Assembly: GCF_900119155.1 (NCBI RefSeq)
Contig: NZ_FPIR01000003.1
Location: 248,001 to 312,000, forward strand
Direction: 5' to 3'
DNA from: Ruminococcus sp. YE71
GTDB lineage: Bacteria; Bacillota; Clostridia; Oscillospirales; Ruminococcaceae
DNA: 64,000 nt
The notes under the pieces are model-generated. The model saw only the letters and a list, made by a program, of their open reading frames with translations, was not told the DNA's origin and did not search any database. This document shows, one piece after another, positions 47,807-56,700 of the stretch (position 1 is the first letter of the stretch; each line of letters begins with the position of its first letter). The translations under genes were made by a program, and so were the position numbers.

Positions 47807-48886
47807 TTACATACCTGTAAGACCCGAGCGTTCAACACCTTCTACGAAGTATTTCTGGAGGAAGGTGTACATTACAAGTATCGGCAGGATAGCGAGCAGG
47901 CAGCCCGATTCCAGCCACACGATGATCTGTCTGATGCTGACCGTCTGACCGTCGAACAGCTGCTGCTGGAGGGTCGCGTCGAGGTTTTTGAGCATCAGTG
48001 CCATCGTTCTGTTCTCGGTAAAGAACGAAGATGATACATAGAAGTCATTCCAGTACCACACGATGGAGAACAGGAAAACTGTAAGGAACGAAGTCTTGGC
48101 GTTAGGCACCATGATCTTGACGTAAGTCTCGAAAGGTCCGCAGCCGTCGAGGTAAGCGGCGTCTTCAAGTTCCTTCGGCAGTCCGCGGAAGAACTGACGG
48201 AAGATGTAGATAAACAGACCCGCCTTGATGCCGTTTGCGAAGATCGCGGGCAGATACATCGTAAGTCCGCTGTTGATGATCGAGAGCTGTTCACCGTTGG
48301 AGTACAGCGGGATGATACCGAACAGCTTGAAGTAAGCGTACTGCAAGTACAGCGGGATAGTTGTGATCTGCGGCGGAACGATTATCATGAGAAGCACGAG
48401 AGCGAAGAACGCGTTCTTGCCCTTGAACTTGAATCTTGCGAAGCCGTAGCCCGTGATGGAGCAGGTAATTACCTGAAGCACCGAAGCCACAACGTTCAGC
48501 ACGATGGTGTTAAGTACGGTATTGTCGAGCGGCTTGCCCCAATCCCAGTAGCTTACCTTCATTACCTGAGCCGTCTGAGTGATGTTGTCCATGGTCAGGC
48601 TTTTCGGGAGCCACACGATCGAGGGGTCGGTCATCTGGTCGTTAGGTCTGAATGCCGTAGAGAGCATGAACAGAAGGGGATACATGATAACAAATCCCAG
48701 ACCAAACAGTATCAGTCCGCGAAAGATAGGCCATACAGCACCGAGTATCTTCTGATTGCGGTTATAGCGTATCTGATCGGGCGTAAAGTAATTTTCAAGA
48801 CCTTCCGCCTTCATCTTCGCCATACGTGCCTTTATAGCCGCCTTGCGCTCTTTTTCAAACTGTCTTTCTTCTTTTTTAGTTGCCAA
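47807..48886 (-). CDS. Carbohydrate ABC transporter permease, MalG type (second pair)
   Basis: An inner-membrane permease of 359 residues with six transmembrane helices. The N-terminal cytoplasmic extension of about 55 residues is very charged ('KKEERQFEKERKAAIKARMAK'). The EAA loop that contacts the ATPase is 'LPKELEDAAYLDGCGPFETY'. Partner of the MalF-type gene 12 bases upstream and the last gene of the operon. MalG-type proteins import oligosaccharides with a solute-binding protein, but no sugar ATPase is encoded here; a shared MsmX/UgpC-type ATPase elsewhere would be needed. Confidence 0.9.
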   Translation of the reverse strand: MATKKEERQFEKERKAAIKARMAKMKAEGLENYFTPDQIRYNRNQKILGAVWPIFRGLILFGLGFVIMYPLLFMLSTAFRPNDQMTDPSIVWLPKSLTMDNITQTAQVMKVSYWDWGKPLDNTVLNTIVLNVVASVLQVITCSITGYGFARFKFKGKNAFFALVLLMIIVPPQITTIPLYLQYAYFKLFGIIPLYSNGEQLSIINSGLTMYLPAIFANGIKAGLFIYIFRQFFRGLPKELEDAAYLDGCGPFETYVKIMVPNAKTSFLTVFLFSIVWYWNDFYVSSSFFTENRTMALMLKNLDATLQQQLFDGQTVSIRQIIVWLESGCLLAILPILVMYTFLQKYFVEGVERSGLTGM

Positions 48887-48898
48887 TGTTATCCCCCC

Positions 48899-49924
48899 TT
48901 ACTCTACTTCGTAGTAAACGAATCTGTTCAGTATCAGCAGTGCGATGCCGAGTATTACTCCGACGATCAGGAAGTACGCCCACGCCAGCGCTGCGGAGTA
49001 GCCGTGTTCCCACTGTTTCGACTGATTGAGAACCAGAGTCATTACTTCGTTTCCGGGGTCAACGAATGAATCGACTATCGTGTAAACGAGAGCCGCGATC
49101 AGCATCGGGCTGATGTAAGGAACGGTTATCTTCCAGAAGTACTCCCATGCGGTAGCACCCTCCATGGAAGCCGCTTCCTTAGCGGAGTAGGGTATGCCCT
49201 GCAAAGCCGAGAGGAACAGCAGTATCTGGATACCGCACTTCCACACGAGGTTCATGATGTCGCTCGTCAGAGTGGAGATCACGTCTGTCAGCTTATCGCT
49301 GATGTTATAGATACCGAGGAAGTTCAGCAGGTCGTCAACGAGGTTGGTCTCGAACATGGTGCTGAACTGTTCGGAGCCGCCCGAATAGCCGCCCGTGCTC
49401 ATGTTACCGTTGATGATGTCGATAACGGGGCCCGTAGCGATGATTACAGGCAGGAAGAATATCGCTCTTGCGGCAGTCCTTCCCTTGAACTTCTGATTCA
49501 GGATAACTGCGATGAACACCGAGAACACGATGATGAGCGGTGTATTGAGCAGTGTATTCTTTATCATCGCGGTCAGAGCGGGTACATAGTACTGATCCTT
49601 TCTGAACGCGTTATAGTAGTTCTTGAAGCCAGGGTTGGTCATTTCCATACCGCCCTGCACGATCTTCGTCTGATGGAACGAATAGATCAGCGACTGTATG
49701 AGCGGTGCCACGAAGAAGTAGATGCTTCCCACGAACCAGAGCGCGATGAAACAGTAGCCGTACATCGCCTTTCTCTTCTCATAGGACATCTTGATACCCT
49801 TATACTTTTCGGGAGCAGAGGTCTCGGGCATGGGGGGGAGCTCGTTTGCGGTCTCCTCTACAGCAGTGTTATCTGCCTCTTCGATCTCTTCAACATTGGT
49901 GTTGTTATTTTCGATCTCGTTCAT
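48899..49924 (-). CDS. Carbohydrate ABC transporter permease, MalF type (second pair)
   Basis: A 341-residue permease. An acidic N-terminal tail of about 50 residues ('NNTNVEEIEEADNTAVEE') precedes six transmembrane helices. The EAA motif is 'AKEAASMEGATAWEYFWKI', and a long external loop between helices 3 and 4 (about 165-220) is unusual. The start overlaps the DUF5696-like stop by one base (TGATG). It pairs with the MalG-type gene downstream. Confidence 0.9.
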   Translation of the reverse strand: MNEIENNNTNVEEIEEADNTAVEETANELPPMPETSAPEKYKGIKMSYEKRKAMYGYCFIALWFVGSIYFFVAPLIQSLIYSFHQTKIVQGGMEMTNPGFKNYYNAFRKDQYYVPALTAMIKNTLLNTPLIIVFSVFIAVILNQKFKGRTAARAIFFLPVIIATGPVIDIINGNMSTGGYSGGSEQFSTMFETNLVDDLLNFLGIYNISDKLTDVISTLTSDIMNLVWKCGIQILLFLSALQGIPYSAKEAASMEGATAWEYFWKITVPYISPMLIAALVYTIVDSFVDPGNEVMTLVLNQSKQWEHGYSAALAWAYFLIVGVILGIALLILNRFVYYEVE

Positions 49925-52461
49925 CAGCCCTTGGCACCTCCTTTTTCTACTGCGCCGCTTGCCACAAGGTCGTAGGTCTTGCCCTTAGCCTTGACGGTGT
50001 AGTTCGCAGTGTCTACCTCAATGACCTCATCAGCCGCACCCGTCTTGGAGTAGGTGGTCCTGATGACGTCGCCGTCGATCTCGTAATCCGAGATGACGTA
50101 ATCGCTCACGGGAGCGAGTATCTCCTTGAGCAGCGAAGCCTGAGCGCCTGCCAGACCCGTCCAGCCCGAGTAGTGCGAATAGTAGTAGTCATCGTCTCTC
50201 GTATCGAGCAGTTCATCCGCATCCTCATAGATCATATCGTAGTTCACGTCCGAACCTGCCGCGATAGCTCTGAGGAAAGTCTTGTCGATAGTGGAGCTTC
50301 CGTTGACAGCCTCTGTAGCTATCGGAACGTAGCCGTGTACCACCATCTGATAGAACGGTATATCAACATCGGTGATGTTGAACGCGCTGGAGAAAACAGG
50401 AACATCGGTAACAGCCTGAACATACGGCAGTATGTAGGAGTTTGCTCCTGCCGCGATGATCTTCTGACCTGCGTCAACAGCGTTGCTGTAGCCGTTCACC
50501 ACGGTGTTCATGGTATCGTTTCTCGAAGACTTGTTCTTCTTCGAGAAGTCGCTGACCAGCTTTACCGAAAGGTCGCCGTAGCCCATCTGGCTCACGTTCG
50601 AGGACTTGAAGCTCGAAAGAGATTCCTTGAATATCTTCACGTAGGTATTCGGAGCGATGAGTGCGGGGGATACGCCCGAAACAGCCACGCCGAATGCAGG
50701 GCTGTATTCCGACTGTCTCGAATAGGCGCTGGAAACTCTGATAGCGGTATTCGAGAGCTGACCGTAGCCCATGATGCCCTTCTTCATCGTGAAGTTGTTC
50801 ACGGTGCCGTAAACGGTCACCTTATCGTTGTTAAGGTTTGTCAGTTCGCTGGTCTTGCCGAGCTTGCCGAGAGCCTTCGCCTTAGTGGAGACGAGCTCCT
50901 TGACATCGTTCTTTGTCCAGTCGTTGTAGTTGAGCACGATGTTGTCGGCACCTGCGTTCTGAAGGTCGCCCGTGATAGTTCTCGCCTGAGAGAATGTGGT
51001 GAGCTTCTTCTTCACGATAACGGGGATACCGATTATCGACTCTTTCTTGAGCACCGCGCCGTAGGTATCGACGTAAAGGTTCGAGGTGTTAGCCTCGGTC
51101 TTCTGGGTCAGACCCTTGTCGGAGATGAGGTAGTTTCTGTAAACCTCTGCGCATTCCGCGGGGGAAACGCCGTCATCCGACTCAACGGGCATGAATTCCA
51201 CCGCGAATTCGGGGGTCTTGATGCCGTACTTCTCGAACACGGTTATCTTGTTCGAGTCGGTACCGCTCATGAAGAATTCGTCGGTGCTCCTTGTCTCGAA
51301 CATGAACCAGCAGTTGTTGTAAGCCTGCTTGTTCTGACCGCTGACCTGAGCGTTGCAGAACACGTTCGCCTCGCCTGCGGTAGCCACCATCACGAGTCCC
51401 GAATTGCCCTGAACCGTCGCCATTACAGGCAGGTAAGCCTGCTCGGTAACTCTCGGAGCGTTCAGCGGAACTGCGGTGTAGTCTCTTCCGTAGACCTTCT
51501 GCGAGTAGCTTGCGTAGTTGGATTTTCCGTTGTTGTACTTTATCATAGCGCCGCTTCCGTCGGGGATTATCATGTATCCTTCGATGGGGGTGCCGTTCTC
51601 GTCAACGCTGGAAGCCGCGCCCATGTAGGGTGCGAACAGGAGCTTTGTGAGCACCTTGCCCTGTGCGCTGGTGCTGTCCTTCTCCTTGATCTCGTCGGTC
51701 TTTACGGACATTCTGAGACCTCTGTCAGTCAGCTCATAGTGAGCCGTCAGCGTTACGCCCTGAGTGCTGTAGGTATAGGTGCAGGCGAAGCCGTTGGACT
51801 CGTTCTTGTACTTGAGTCTTGCCTTCGAGGAGTAAGCGGGAGCGGGGAGCTCTGTTCTTTTCTCCTGTCTGAGGTCGCCGATGTTCACAGCGAGGCTCGA
51901 CTGGGACTGGTCTATCTGACCGCTCTTCATGGTGCTGCCCTTATCGTCGATGATAGTCGGGTCAGCCTCAGCGTTTATCGGGGACGACCACCAGCACTTG
52001 CCCGAGCTCTTTACTTTCAGGCAGAACCTGTTGTTTTCCTTATCGAGGTAAAGCTCGTACTTGTCGTTTTCAGTGACCTTCTCGCACATAGCGAGTGCCT
52101 GAGCGTCGGTGATAGGTTCAGCGGCAGGCTTTGCAGCCTCGCCGTCCTCGTCGCCGTCTTCTTCGCCGTCGGCAATTTCAGTTTCATCGGTACTGCTGTC
52201 TTCGTTGGTGTTATCCTCATCCGAAGTCTCTTCTGCGGAGTCTGTCTCAGCCTGAGACTCATCCTCAGCCGAGCTGTCCTCATCGGAAGACTCGGTATCT
52301 TCGGTATCGCCCGCGGTCTCTTCAGCGGCAGACTCTTCGGCAGCCGAAGAGCTGTCAGCCTCCGACTCAGCCATCGAATCGGCAGCTACCGAGCCGATAG
52401 GCATCATCATAGAAAGGATCAGCGCAAATGTCAACACTTTTTTGTAGTTTTTGTTTTGCAT
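49924..52461 (-). CDS. DUF5696-like secreted protein with acidic N-terminal linker
   Basis: An exported protein of 845 residues. The signal peptide covers about 1-27 (cleavage near 'SVAADS'). An acidic Ser/Glu/Asp/Thr-rich linker (about 30-105) is followed by beta-sandwich-like parts (about 115-400) and a C-terminal region (about 440-780) with alternating helices and strands. The latter suggests a TIM-barrel glycosidase-like fold ('DNIVLNYNDWTKND', 'SYILPYVQAVTDVPVFSSAF', 'MVVHGYVPIATEAVNGSS'). I assign it to the DUF5696 family with moderate confidence; its role, perhaps polysaccharide binding or hydrolysis, is not established. No wall anchor is apparent. AAAGGAG precedes the ATG. Confidence 0.72.
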   Translation of the reverse strand: MQNKNYKKVLTFALILSMMMPIGSVAADSMAESEADSSSAAEESAAEETAGDTEDTESSDEDSSAEDESQAETDSAEETSDEDNTNEDSSTDETEIADGEEDGDEDGEAAKPAAEPITDAQALAMCEKVTENDKYELYLDKENNRFCLKVKSSGKCWWSSPINAEADPTIIDDKGSTMKSGQIDQSQSSLAVNIGDLRQEKRTELPAPAYSSKARLKYKNESNGFACTYTYSTQGVTLTAHYELTDRGLRMSVKTDEIKEKDSTSAQGKVLTKLLFAPYMGAASSVDENGTPIEGYMIIPDGSGAMIKYNNGKSNYASYSQKVYGRDYTAVPLNAPRVTEQAYLPVMATVQGNSGLVMVATAGEANVFCNAQVSGQNKQAYNNCWFMFETRSTDEFFMSGTDSNKITVFEKYGIKTPEFAVEFMPVESDDGVSPAECAEVYRNYLISDKGLTQKTEANTSNLYVDTYGAVLKKESIIGIPVIVKKKLTTFSQARTITGDLQNAGADNIVLNYNDWTKNDVKELVSTKAKALGKLGKTSELTNLNNDKVTVYGTVNNFTMKKGIMGYGQLSNTAIRVSSAYSRQSEYSPAFGVAVSGVSPALIAPNTYVKIFKESLSSFKSSNVSQMGYGDLSVKLVSDFSKKNKSSRNDTMNTVVNGYSNAVDAGQKIIAAGANSYILPYVQAVTDVPVFSSAFNITDVDIPFYQMVVHGYVPIATEAVNGSSTIDKTFLRAIAAGSDVNYDMIYEDADELLDTRDDDYYYSHYSGWTGLAGAQASLLKEILAPVSDYVISDYEIDGDVIRTTYSKTGAADEVIEVDTANYTVKAKGKTYDLVASGAVEKGGAKG

Positions 52462-52479
52462 AGTATCAGCTCCTTTCTA

Positions 52480-53118
52480 TCAACCGCGTATTCTGTATGC
52501 GATCTCGGTATAGATCGTATATACGAATACATAGACCTGCTGGAACAGTGAGAGCAGCAGTATAGCGAGGAAGAGTATCAGCAGCATAGCCACGAGGGTA
52601 AGAACGATGGAGATGATCGTTTTGGTCAGGGAGTACTGATGGACCGCCTTCATAGCGGAGATCATGAGCACTACCGACCAGCCTATCCCGAGGTAGTAGA
52701 AGAAGTTGAACCAGATCTGTTCCTCAAGGATAAGGAAGTTCGAGAGCAATACTGCGGTACAGGTGCAGAGAATAAAGGGAACGAGTGCGTAAGCCGAGAA
52801 GATGCATATTCTTTTCAGCGTGCCCTCGCCGTCGAGCAGGGTGCAGATGCACCAGTTGCCGATGACCCATGTCGCGAAGTAGATTACGGACTGAACGATC
52901 AGCGGAACAACGTTGAATACCTTTACGGTATTGGTGTTGAATGCGAAGCCCACCATTCTGTTCTTGGCGACCATGGCCACGAACAGCAGAGCCACGATGA
53001 TGAACGAAAGACCTATCGAGCCTTTCTTTTTCCAGCGCAGATCCTCAAAGCCTTCGGTCGGATGGAAGCAAACGTGAGAGACCCAGCCAAGCGTGGAAAA
53101 ATTATACATTGAGTCCAT
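52480..53118 (-). CDS. YIP1-family membrane protein
   Basis: A 212-residue protein with five transmembrane helices (about 35-52, 68-90, 105-125, 135-155 and 165-195). The N-terminal 'VCFHPTEGFEDLRWKKKGSI' is the usual beginning of bacterial YIP1 proteins. Bacterial YIP1 proteins have no firm function. It overlaps the beta-propeller gene by 17 bases and lies 18 bases before the DUF5696-like gene, which binds it to this operon. The ATG at 53118 follows GGAGGAGGG. Confidence 0.8.
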   Translation of the reverse strand: MDSMYNFSTLGWVSHVCFHPTEGFEDLRWKKKGSIGLSFIIVALLFVAMVAKNRMVGFAFNTNTVKVFNVVPLIVQSVIYFATWVIGNWCICTLLDGEGTLKRICIFSAYALVPFILCTCTAVLLSNFLILEEQIWFNFFYYLGIGWSVVLMISAMKAVHQYSLTKTIISIVLTLVAMLLILFLAILLLSLFQQVYVFVYTIYTEIAYRIRG

Positions 53119-54754
53119 CTAATCCCTCCTCCCACTTCTTAGGCTTCTTGCCGAATATCTTTTTCAGCGTGAGTTTCTTCTTCTTCATTATCTTTCTGAT
53201 TATCCAGAGGACTGCCAGAACGATAACAACGACCGCGATACCTGTGAAGTGGCTCTGTAACCACTCTTCTCTGTAGTACTCGAAAGCCTTGTCGTAAGAC
53301 TTCTTGTCGTTCGCGATCTCGAAGCGCTTCATAGCCTTCTTGTATTCGTGATTTTTGAGGTCTGCCTTGCCGAGTCCGATGTGAGCGTAGGTGTAACCGC
53401 CGTCGCGCTTCACAACTTCCTGCCAGTAGGGCTTAGCCTCAACGTAGAGACCTGCGTCGAACAGCTCGAAAGCCTTGTGCAGATTCTCGCCGAATACGGT
53501 CTTTTCAAATACGGTTATGTCGTTTCTTGTCTTTGAGCCTTCAAGCACGATAACATCGTCGCCGAAGGTATCGACAGCGTTAGGTGTCGAGAATGTACCT
53601 CTCTGGTCAGCGGAGGAGTTCTCCGTACCGAAGATGCACATCAGGTTGCAGAGTCTGTCGTACTGGAACACACGGCCCGTCTCAAAGTCGAGCACGTTGA
53701 TGATGCCCTTGTCATCGACTGCGATGTCGGTGAGCTTTGTGGAGTATGTCTTTTTGGTAGCCATATCCCAAACAGCGTCGGTGTGGTCGCCGAAGGTGTA
53801 GTTATCACCGACCACGTTGTCCCAGATGTTGTAGCCTGCGGGGTTGATCTTCTTCACCGCGTCGGTATTTGTGGATACCTCGGTAACGGTGTAGATAAAG
53901 CCCTCGCTGTCCATATCGAAGTTTGCGTACTCAACAGGAACGTTACGGCTCATACCCTCGATCTGCTCATTGGAAGCGAGCTTTCTCCAGAGTTTCTGAG
54001 CGATCACCTTAGCGGTGACTTCAACGCGGTTCGCGCCGTAGAAGCCTGTGAAGGTACCGTCAGCCTTGAACTGTACCGAACCTGTATTTACCGACTTAAC
54101 TACCGCATACACGTTTTCCGCGTAGTCAACGGTGACCTTTGTCGGGTTGAAGGTCTTTGAGGTGTAGAGAGCCTCTTCGGGCTTCAGGTATTCCTGTTCG
54201 AGTCTGAGCTGAGTATCGCTCACGACCTCTGCCCTAACGACTCTCGCGTTGGAGTAGTCTGCGATGTAGATGGTCTGCTTGCCTGTGGAGGGGCTGTCTG
54301 TTACCCAGAGTCCCTGAGGCTCCTTGAAAGCAGTACCGTCGCCGAGCTGTTCAACTCCGCCCGCTTCCGACTGACCGCTCACGAAGTAGTATCTGCCCGT
54401 GATCTTGTAATCCGAGTCAAGGCGGAGGATCCTGTTATTTCCTGTGTCAGCTATCCACAGTTCGCTGTCTTTGTAAACGAAGAAGTCTCTTGCTTCACTG
54501 AGTGTAGCCGAAGCGTCCTCGCTGTAGAACAGCGGGTCGGCAGGATCGGAGAGTCTTTTCAGACCCATTTCCATACCGCTGACTGTTTTCTTTACCGTAT
54601 AGCCTGCCTGAGAGGGGATAGCCGCGTCCCAGTTATCGTATGTATACGGCTGATAAGGCTCGTCTGCGAACGCAGTGACGGACATCGTGAATGCCGTGCA
54701 TACCGCGAGCGACAGACTTACGAGCTTCCTTACGGAATTTTTAAATCCATTCAC
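53102..54754 (-). CDS. Secreted NHL-type beta-propeller protein with TPR and C-terminal membrane anchor
   Basis: A 550-residue protein. Signal peptide about 1-30 ('VCTAFTMSVTAFADE'). NHL-like repeats form a propeller over about 80-410 ('SELWIADTGNNRILRLDSDY', 'GLWVTDSP', 'IYIADYSNARVVR', 'TDIAVDDKGIINVLDFETGR'). A TPR-like helical pair lies near 430-490 ('YTYAHIGLGKADLKNHEYKK'). One helix (about 503-522) ends in a basic cytoplasmic tail ('KIMKKKKLTLKKIFGKKPKKW'). The propeller therefore faces outward. It may recruit or sense ligand near the permeases. No catalytic motif is seen. Confidence 0.78.
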   Translation of the reverse strand: MNGFKNSVRKLVSLSLAVCTAFTMSVTAFADEPYQPYTYDNWDAAIPSQAGYTVKKTVSGMEMGLKRLSDPADPLFYSEDASATLSEARDFFVYKDSELWIADTGNNRILRLDSDYKITGRYYFVSGQSEAGGVEQLGDGTAFKEPQGLWVTDSPSTGKQTIYIADYSNARVVRAEVVSDTQLRLEQEYLKPEEALYTSKTFNPTKVTVDYAENVYAVVKSVNTGSVQFKADGTFTGFYGANRVEVTAKVIAQKLWRKLASNEQIEGMSRNVPVEYANFDMDSEGFIYTVTEVSTNTDAVKKINPAGYNIWDNVVGDNYTFGDHTDAVWDMATKKTYSTKLTDIAVDDKGIINVLDFETGRVFQYDRLCNLMCIFGTENSSADQRGTFSTPNAVDTFGDDVIVLEGSKTRNDITVFEKTVFGENLHKAFELFDAGLYVEAKPYWQEVVKRDGGYTYAHIGLGKADLKNHEYKKAMKRFEIANDKKSYDKAFEYYREEWLQSHFTGIAVVVIVLAVLWIIRKIMKKKKLTLKKIFGKKPKKWEEGLDGLNV

Positions 54755-54820
54755 TGTATTATCACCTGTTTCCTTTTATAAATGTAGTTTTCTTAAATAA
54801 CGTACTAACTTATTATCCGA

Positions 54821-55720
54821 TCAGTCCTTCATACCGGAGTTCGCCATGGTTTCCATAACGTTGCCCTGTGCTACGAGGAATACGACCAGAGGAGGGATCA
54901 GGAGCAATACAGCCGACGCAAATGTTACGCCCTGTCTTGCAAGACCTGCAAGTGAGATCTGCTGAACGATGGTAGGCAGAGTCTTGTACTCTTCCGAGTA
55001 GATTACCGCACCGCCGTTGATGTTCCAGGCCTGCTGGAACGCGAAGATGATGATGGTCATGATCGCGGGCTTCTGGTTGGGAACAACTATCTGCCAGCAG
55101 ATCCTGAACAGTCCCGCGCCATCGACCTTTGCCGCCTCTACCATAGCGTCGTGTATAGTGGACATCGACTGTCTCATCAGGTAAAGGTTCATAGCCGTAG
55201 CGATGTAGGGGAGAATGAGTACTGCGTAGGAGTCGATCATGTTCAGCTTCGAGTAAACGAGGAAGGACATGATCCATGTTGCCTGCGACTGGAACAGAAG
55301 GGCGATAACGATGATCTTGTTGAGCAGCTTATCGCCTGGGAACTTGCACTTAGAGAGCACGAATGCCGCCATGCAGGTAACGAATACGTTCGTAACGCAG
55401 ATGATTATCGTGGTGAATACGCTGTTGAATACATATCTCGAAAGAGGTACGATGTATTCCGCCGCAACCTTTACCATGTCCGAGAAGTTCTTGGTTGTCG
55501 GACGCAGAACGTACAGCTTAGGCGGGAACACGAACAGCTCCTCAACAGGCTTCAGCGACTGTATTACCGAGTAGTACAGAGGGAAGACCATGAATACGCC
55601 GAGAAGCGAAAGGAAAATGAAGATGCAGACATCTCCGCCGACAGAGCCGTTTATCTTCTTACGCTTTTCCTTGACTTTAAGCTGTTCGATAGACTTCTTT
55701 TTTCTTCTTTTCTTTGCCAT
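54821..55720 (-). CDS. Carbohydrate ABC transporter permease, MalG type (first pair)
   Basis: A 299-residue permease with six helices after a short basic N-terminus ('KKRRKKKSIEQLKVKEKRKK'). The EAA loop is 'IHDAMVEAAKVDGAGLFRI', near residue 190. It is 15 bases after the MalF-type partner and 66 bases before the propeller gene. It differs enough from the permease at 47807 that the two pairs are not recent duplicates. Confidence 0.93.
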   Translation of the reverse strand: MAKKRRKKKSIEQLKVKEKRKKINGSVGGDVCIFIFLSLLGVFMVFPLYYSVIQSLKPVEELFVFPPKLYVLRPTTKNFSDMVKVAAEYIVPLSRYVFNSVFTTIIICVTNVFVTCMAAFVLSKCKFPGDKLLNKIIVIALLFQSQATWIMSFLVYSKLNMIDSYAVLILPYIATAMNLYLMRQSMSTIHDAMVEAAKVDGAGLFRICWQIVVPNQKPAIMTIIIFAFQQAWNINGGAVIYSEEYKTLPTIVQQISLAGLARQGVTFASAVLLLIPPLVVFLVAQGNVMETMANSGMKD

Positions 55721-55735
55721 TGATGCCGCACCCCC

Positions 55736-56680
55736 TTAGTCAACAAATTTTCCGAGCAGTGCGTTTACGCCCTTATTGGCAAGAAGCATTGACAGGAAGA
55801 GTACAAAGCATATTGCCGAAGCGTAGCCCATCTCGTATCTCAGATAACCGTAGTCGGTCGCGTGGTTCATGATGGTGTGTGCGGCGTAGTCGGTCGAAGG
55901 AAGACCCACGAGCATCTGACCTACGTTACCTACCGTGAAGGAACCTGCGATCTGGTTTACTGCCGCGAACAGAAGCTGCGGACCCATCGAGGGGATGGTT
56001 ATCATGAAGAGCTCCTGCCATCTGTTCTTGATACCCTCGATAGCGCCTGCCTCATACATCGACTTGTCGATGTTCTGGAAGCCTGCTCTGATAGCAAGGA
56101 AGCCTGCACCCATGGACATCCAGAGCTGTACGATGATGCACACGCCGAGGATGTAGGTGGTATCGGTGAGCCACTGTACGGGTTTGTGGATGAATCCGAG
56201 GTCAAGCAGGATAGCGTTCAGGTAGCCGTACTGGTCGCCCGAAAGGATCAGCTGCCATGTTACGTATACCGAGGTGGTCATTGAAGGAGCGTAGAAAACG
56301 AAGGTGAAGAATGTCTTGAGGAACGGGTTCATCTCGTTTATGAGCCACGCTACCATGAAGCTCAGTATGTAAGCGAAAGGTCCTGTGAACACCGCAAAGA
56401 TAAGAGTATTTCTTATCGCGATGAGGAAGGTGCTGTCGTTTAAGAACAGCGTGTAGAAGTTTGACAGTCCCACCCACTTTGGCGACTGTATCATGTTGAA
56501 GTTTGTAAAGCTCATAGGGAGAGACATTACAACGGGAACGATGGTAAAGATGGTGAACAGTATCATGAACGGAGCGATGAGCCCGTAGCATCCCTTGTTC
56601 GCCTTTATCATGTGCCATGTGTAGTTCCAATAACCCGTTTTATTGGCAGGCACATTTTCCATTTCGGTATTTTTAGCCAT
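55736..56680 (-). CDS. Carbohydrate ABC transporter permease, MalF type (first pair)
   Basis: A 314-residue permease with six transmembrane helices; EAA loop 'DKSMYEAGAIEGIKNRWQEL' near residue 215. It lies 20 bases after the solute-binding protein gene and 15 before its MalG-type partner, so these three form a classical importer core. Its C-terminus 'LLGKFVD' is short. Confidence 0.93.
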   Translation of the reverse strand: MAKNTEMENVPANKTGYWNYTWHMIKANKGCYGLIAPFMILFTIFTIVPVVMSLPMSFTNFNMIQSPKWVGLSNFYTLFLNDSTFLIAIRNTLIFAVFTGPFAYILSFMVAWLINEMNPFLKTFFTFVFYAPSMTTSVYVTWQLILSGDQYGYLNAILLDLGFIHKPVQWLTDTTYILGVCIIVQLWMSMGAGFLAIRAGFQNIDKSMYEAGAIEGIKNRWQELFMITIPSMGPQLLFAAVNQIAGSFTVGNVGQMLVGLPSTDYAAHTIMNHATDYGYLRYEMGYASAICFVLFLSMLLANKGVNALLGKFVD

Positions 56681-56700
56681 TTAAGACGCTCTCCCCTTTC

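Noticed and set aside
49846-52551. 901-codon plus-strand frame opposite the DUF5696-like gene
   Set aside because: Despite its length, the sense strand has signal peptide, ribosome site and operon overlaps; the antisense product has no domain logic.
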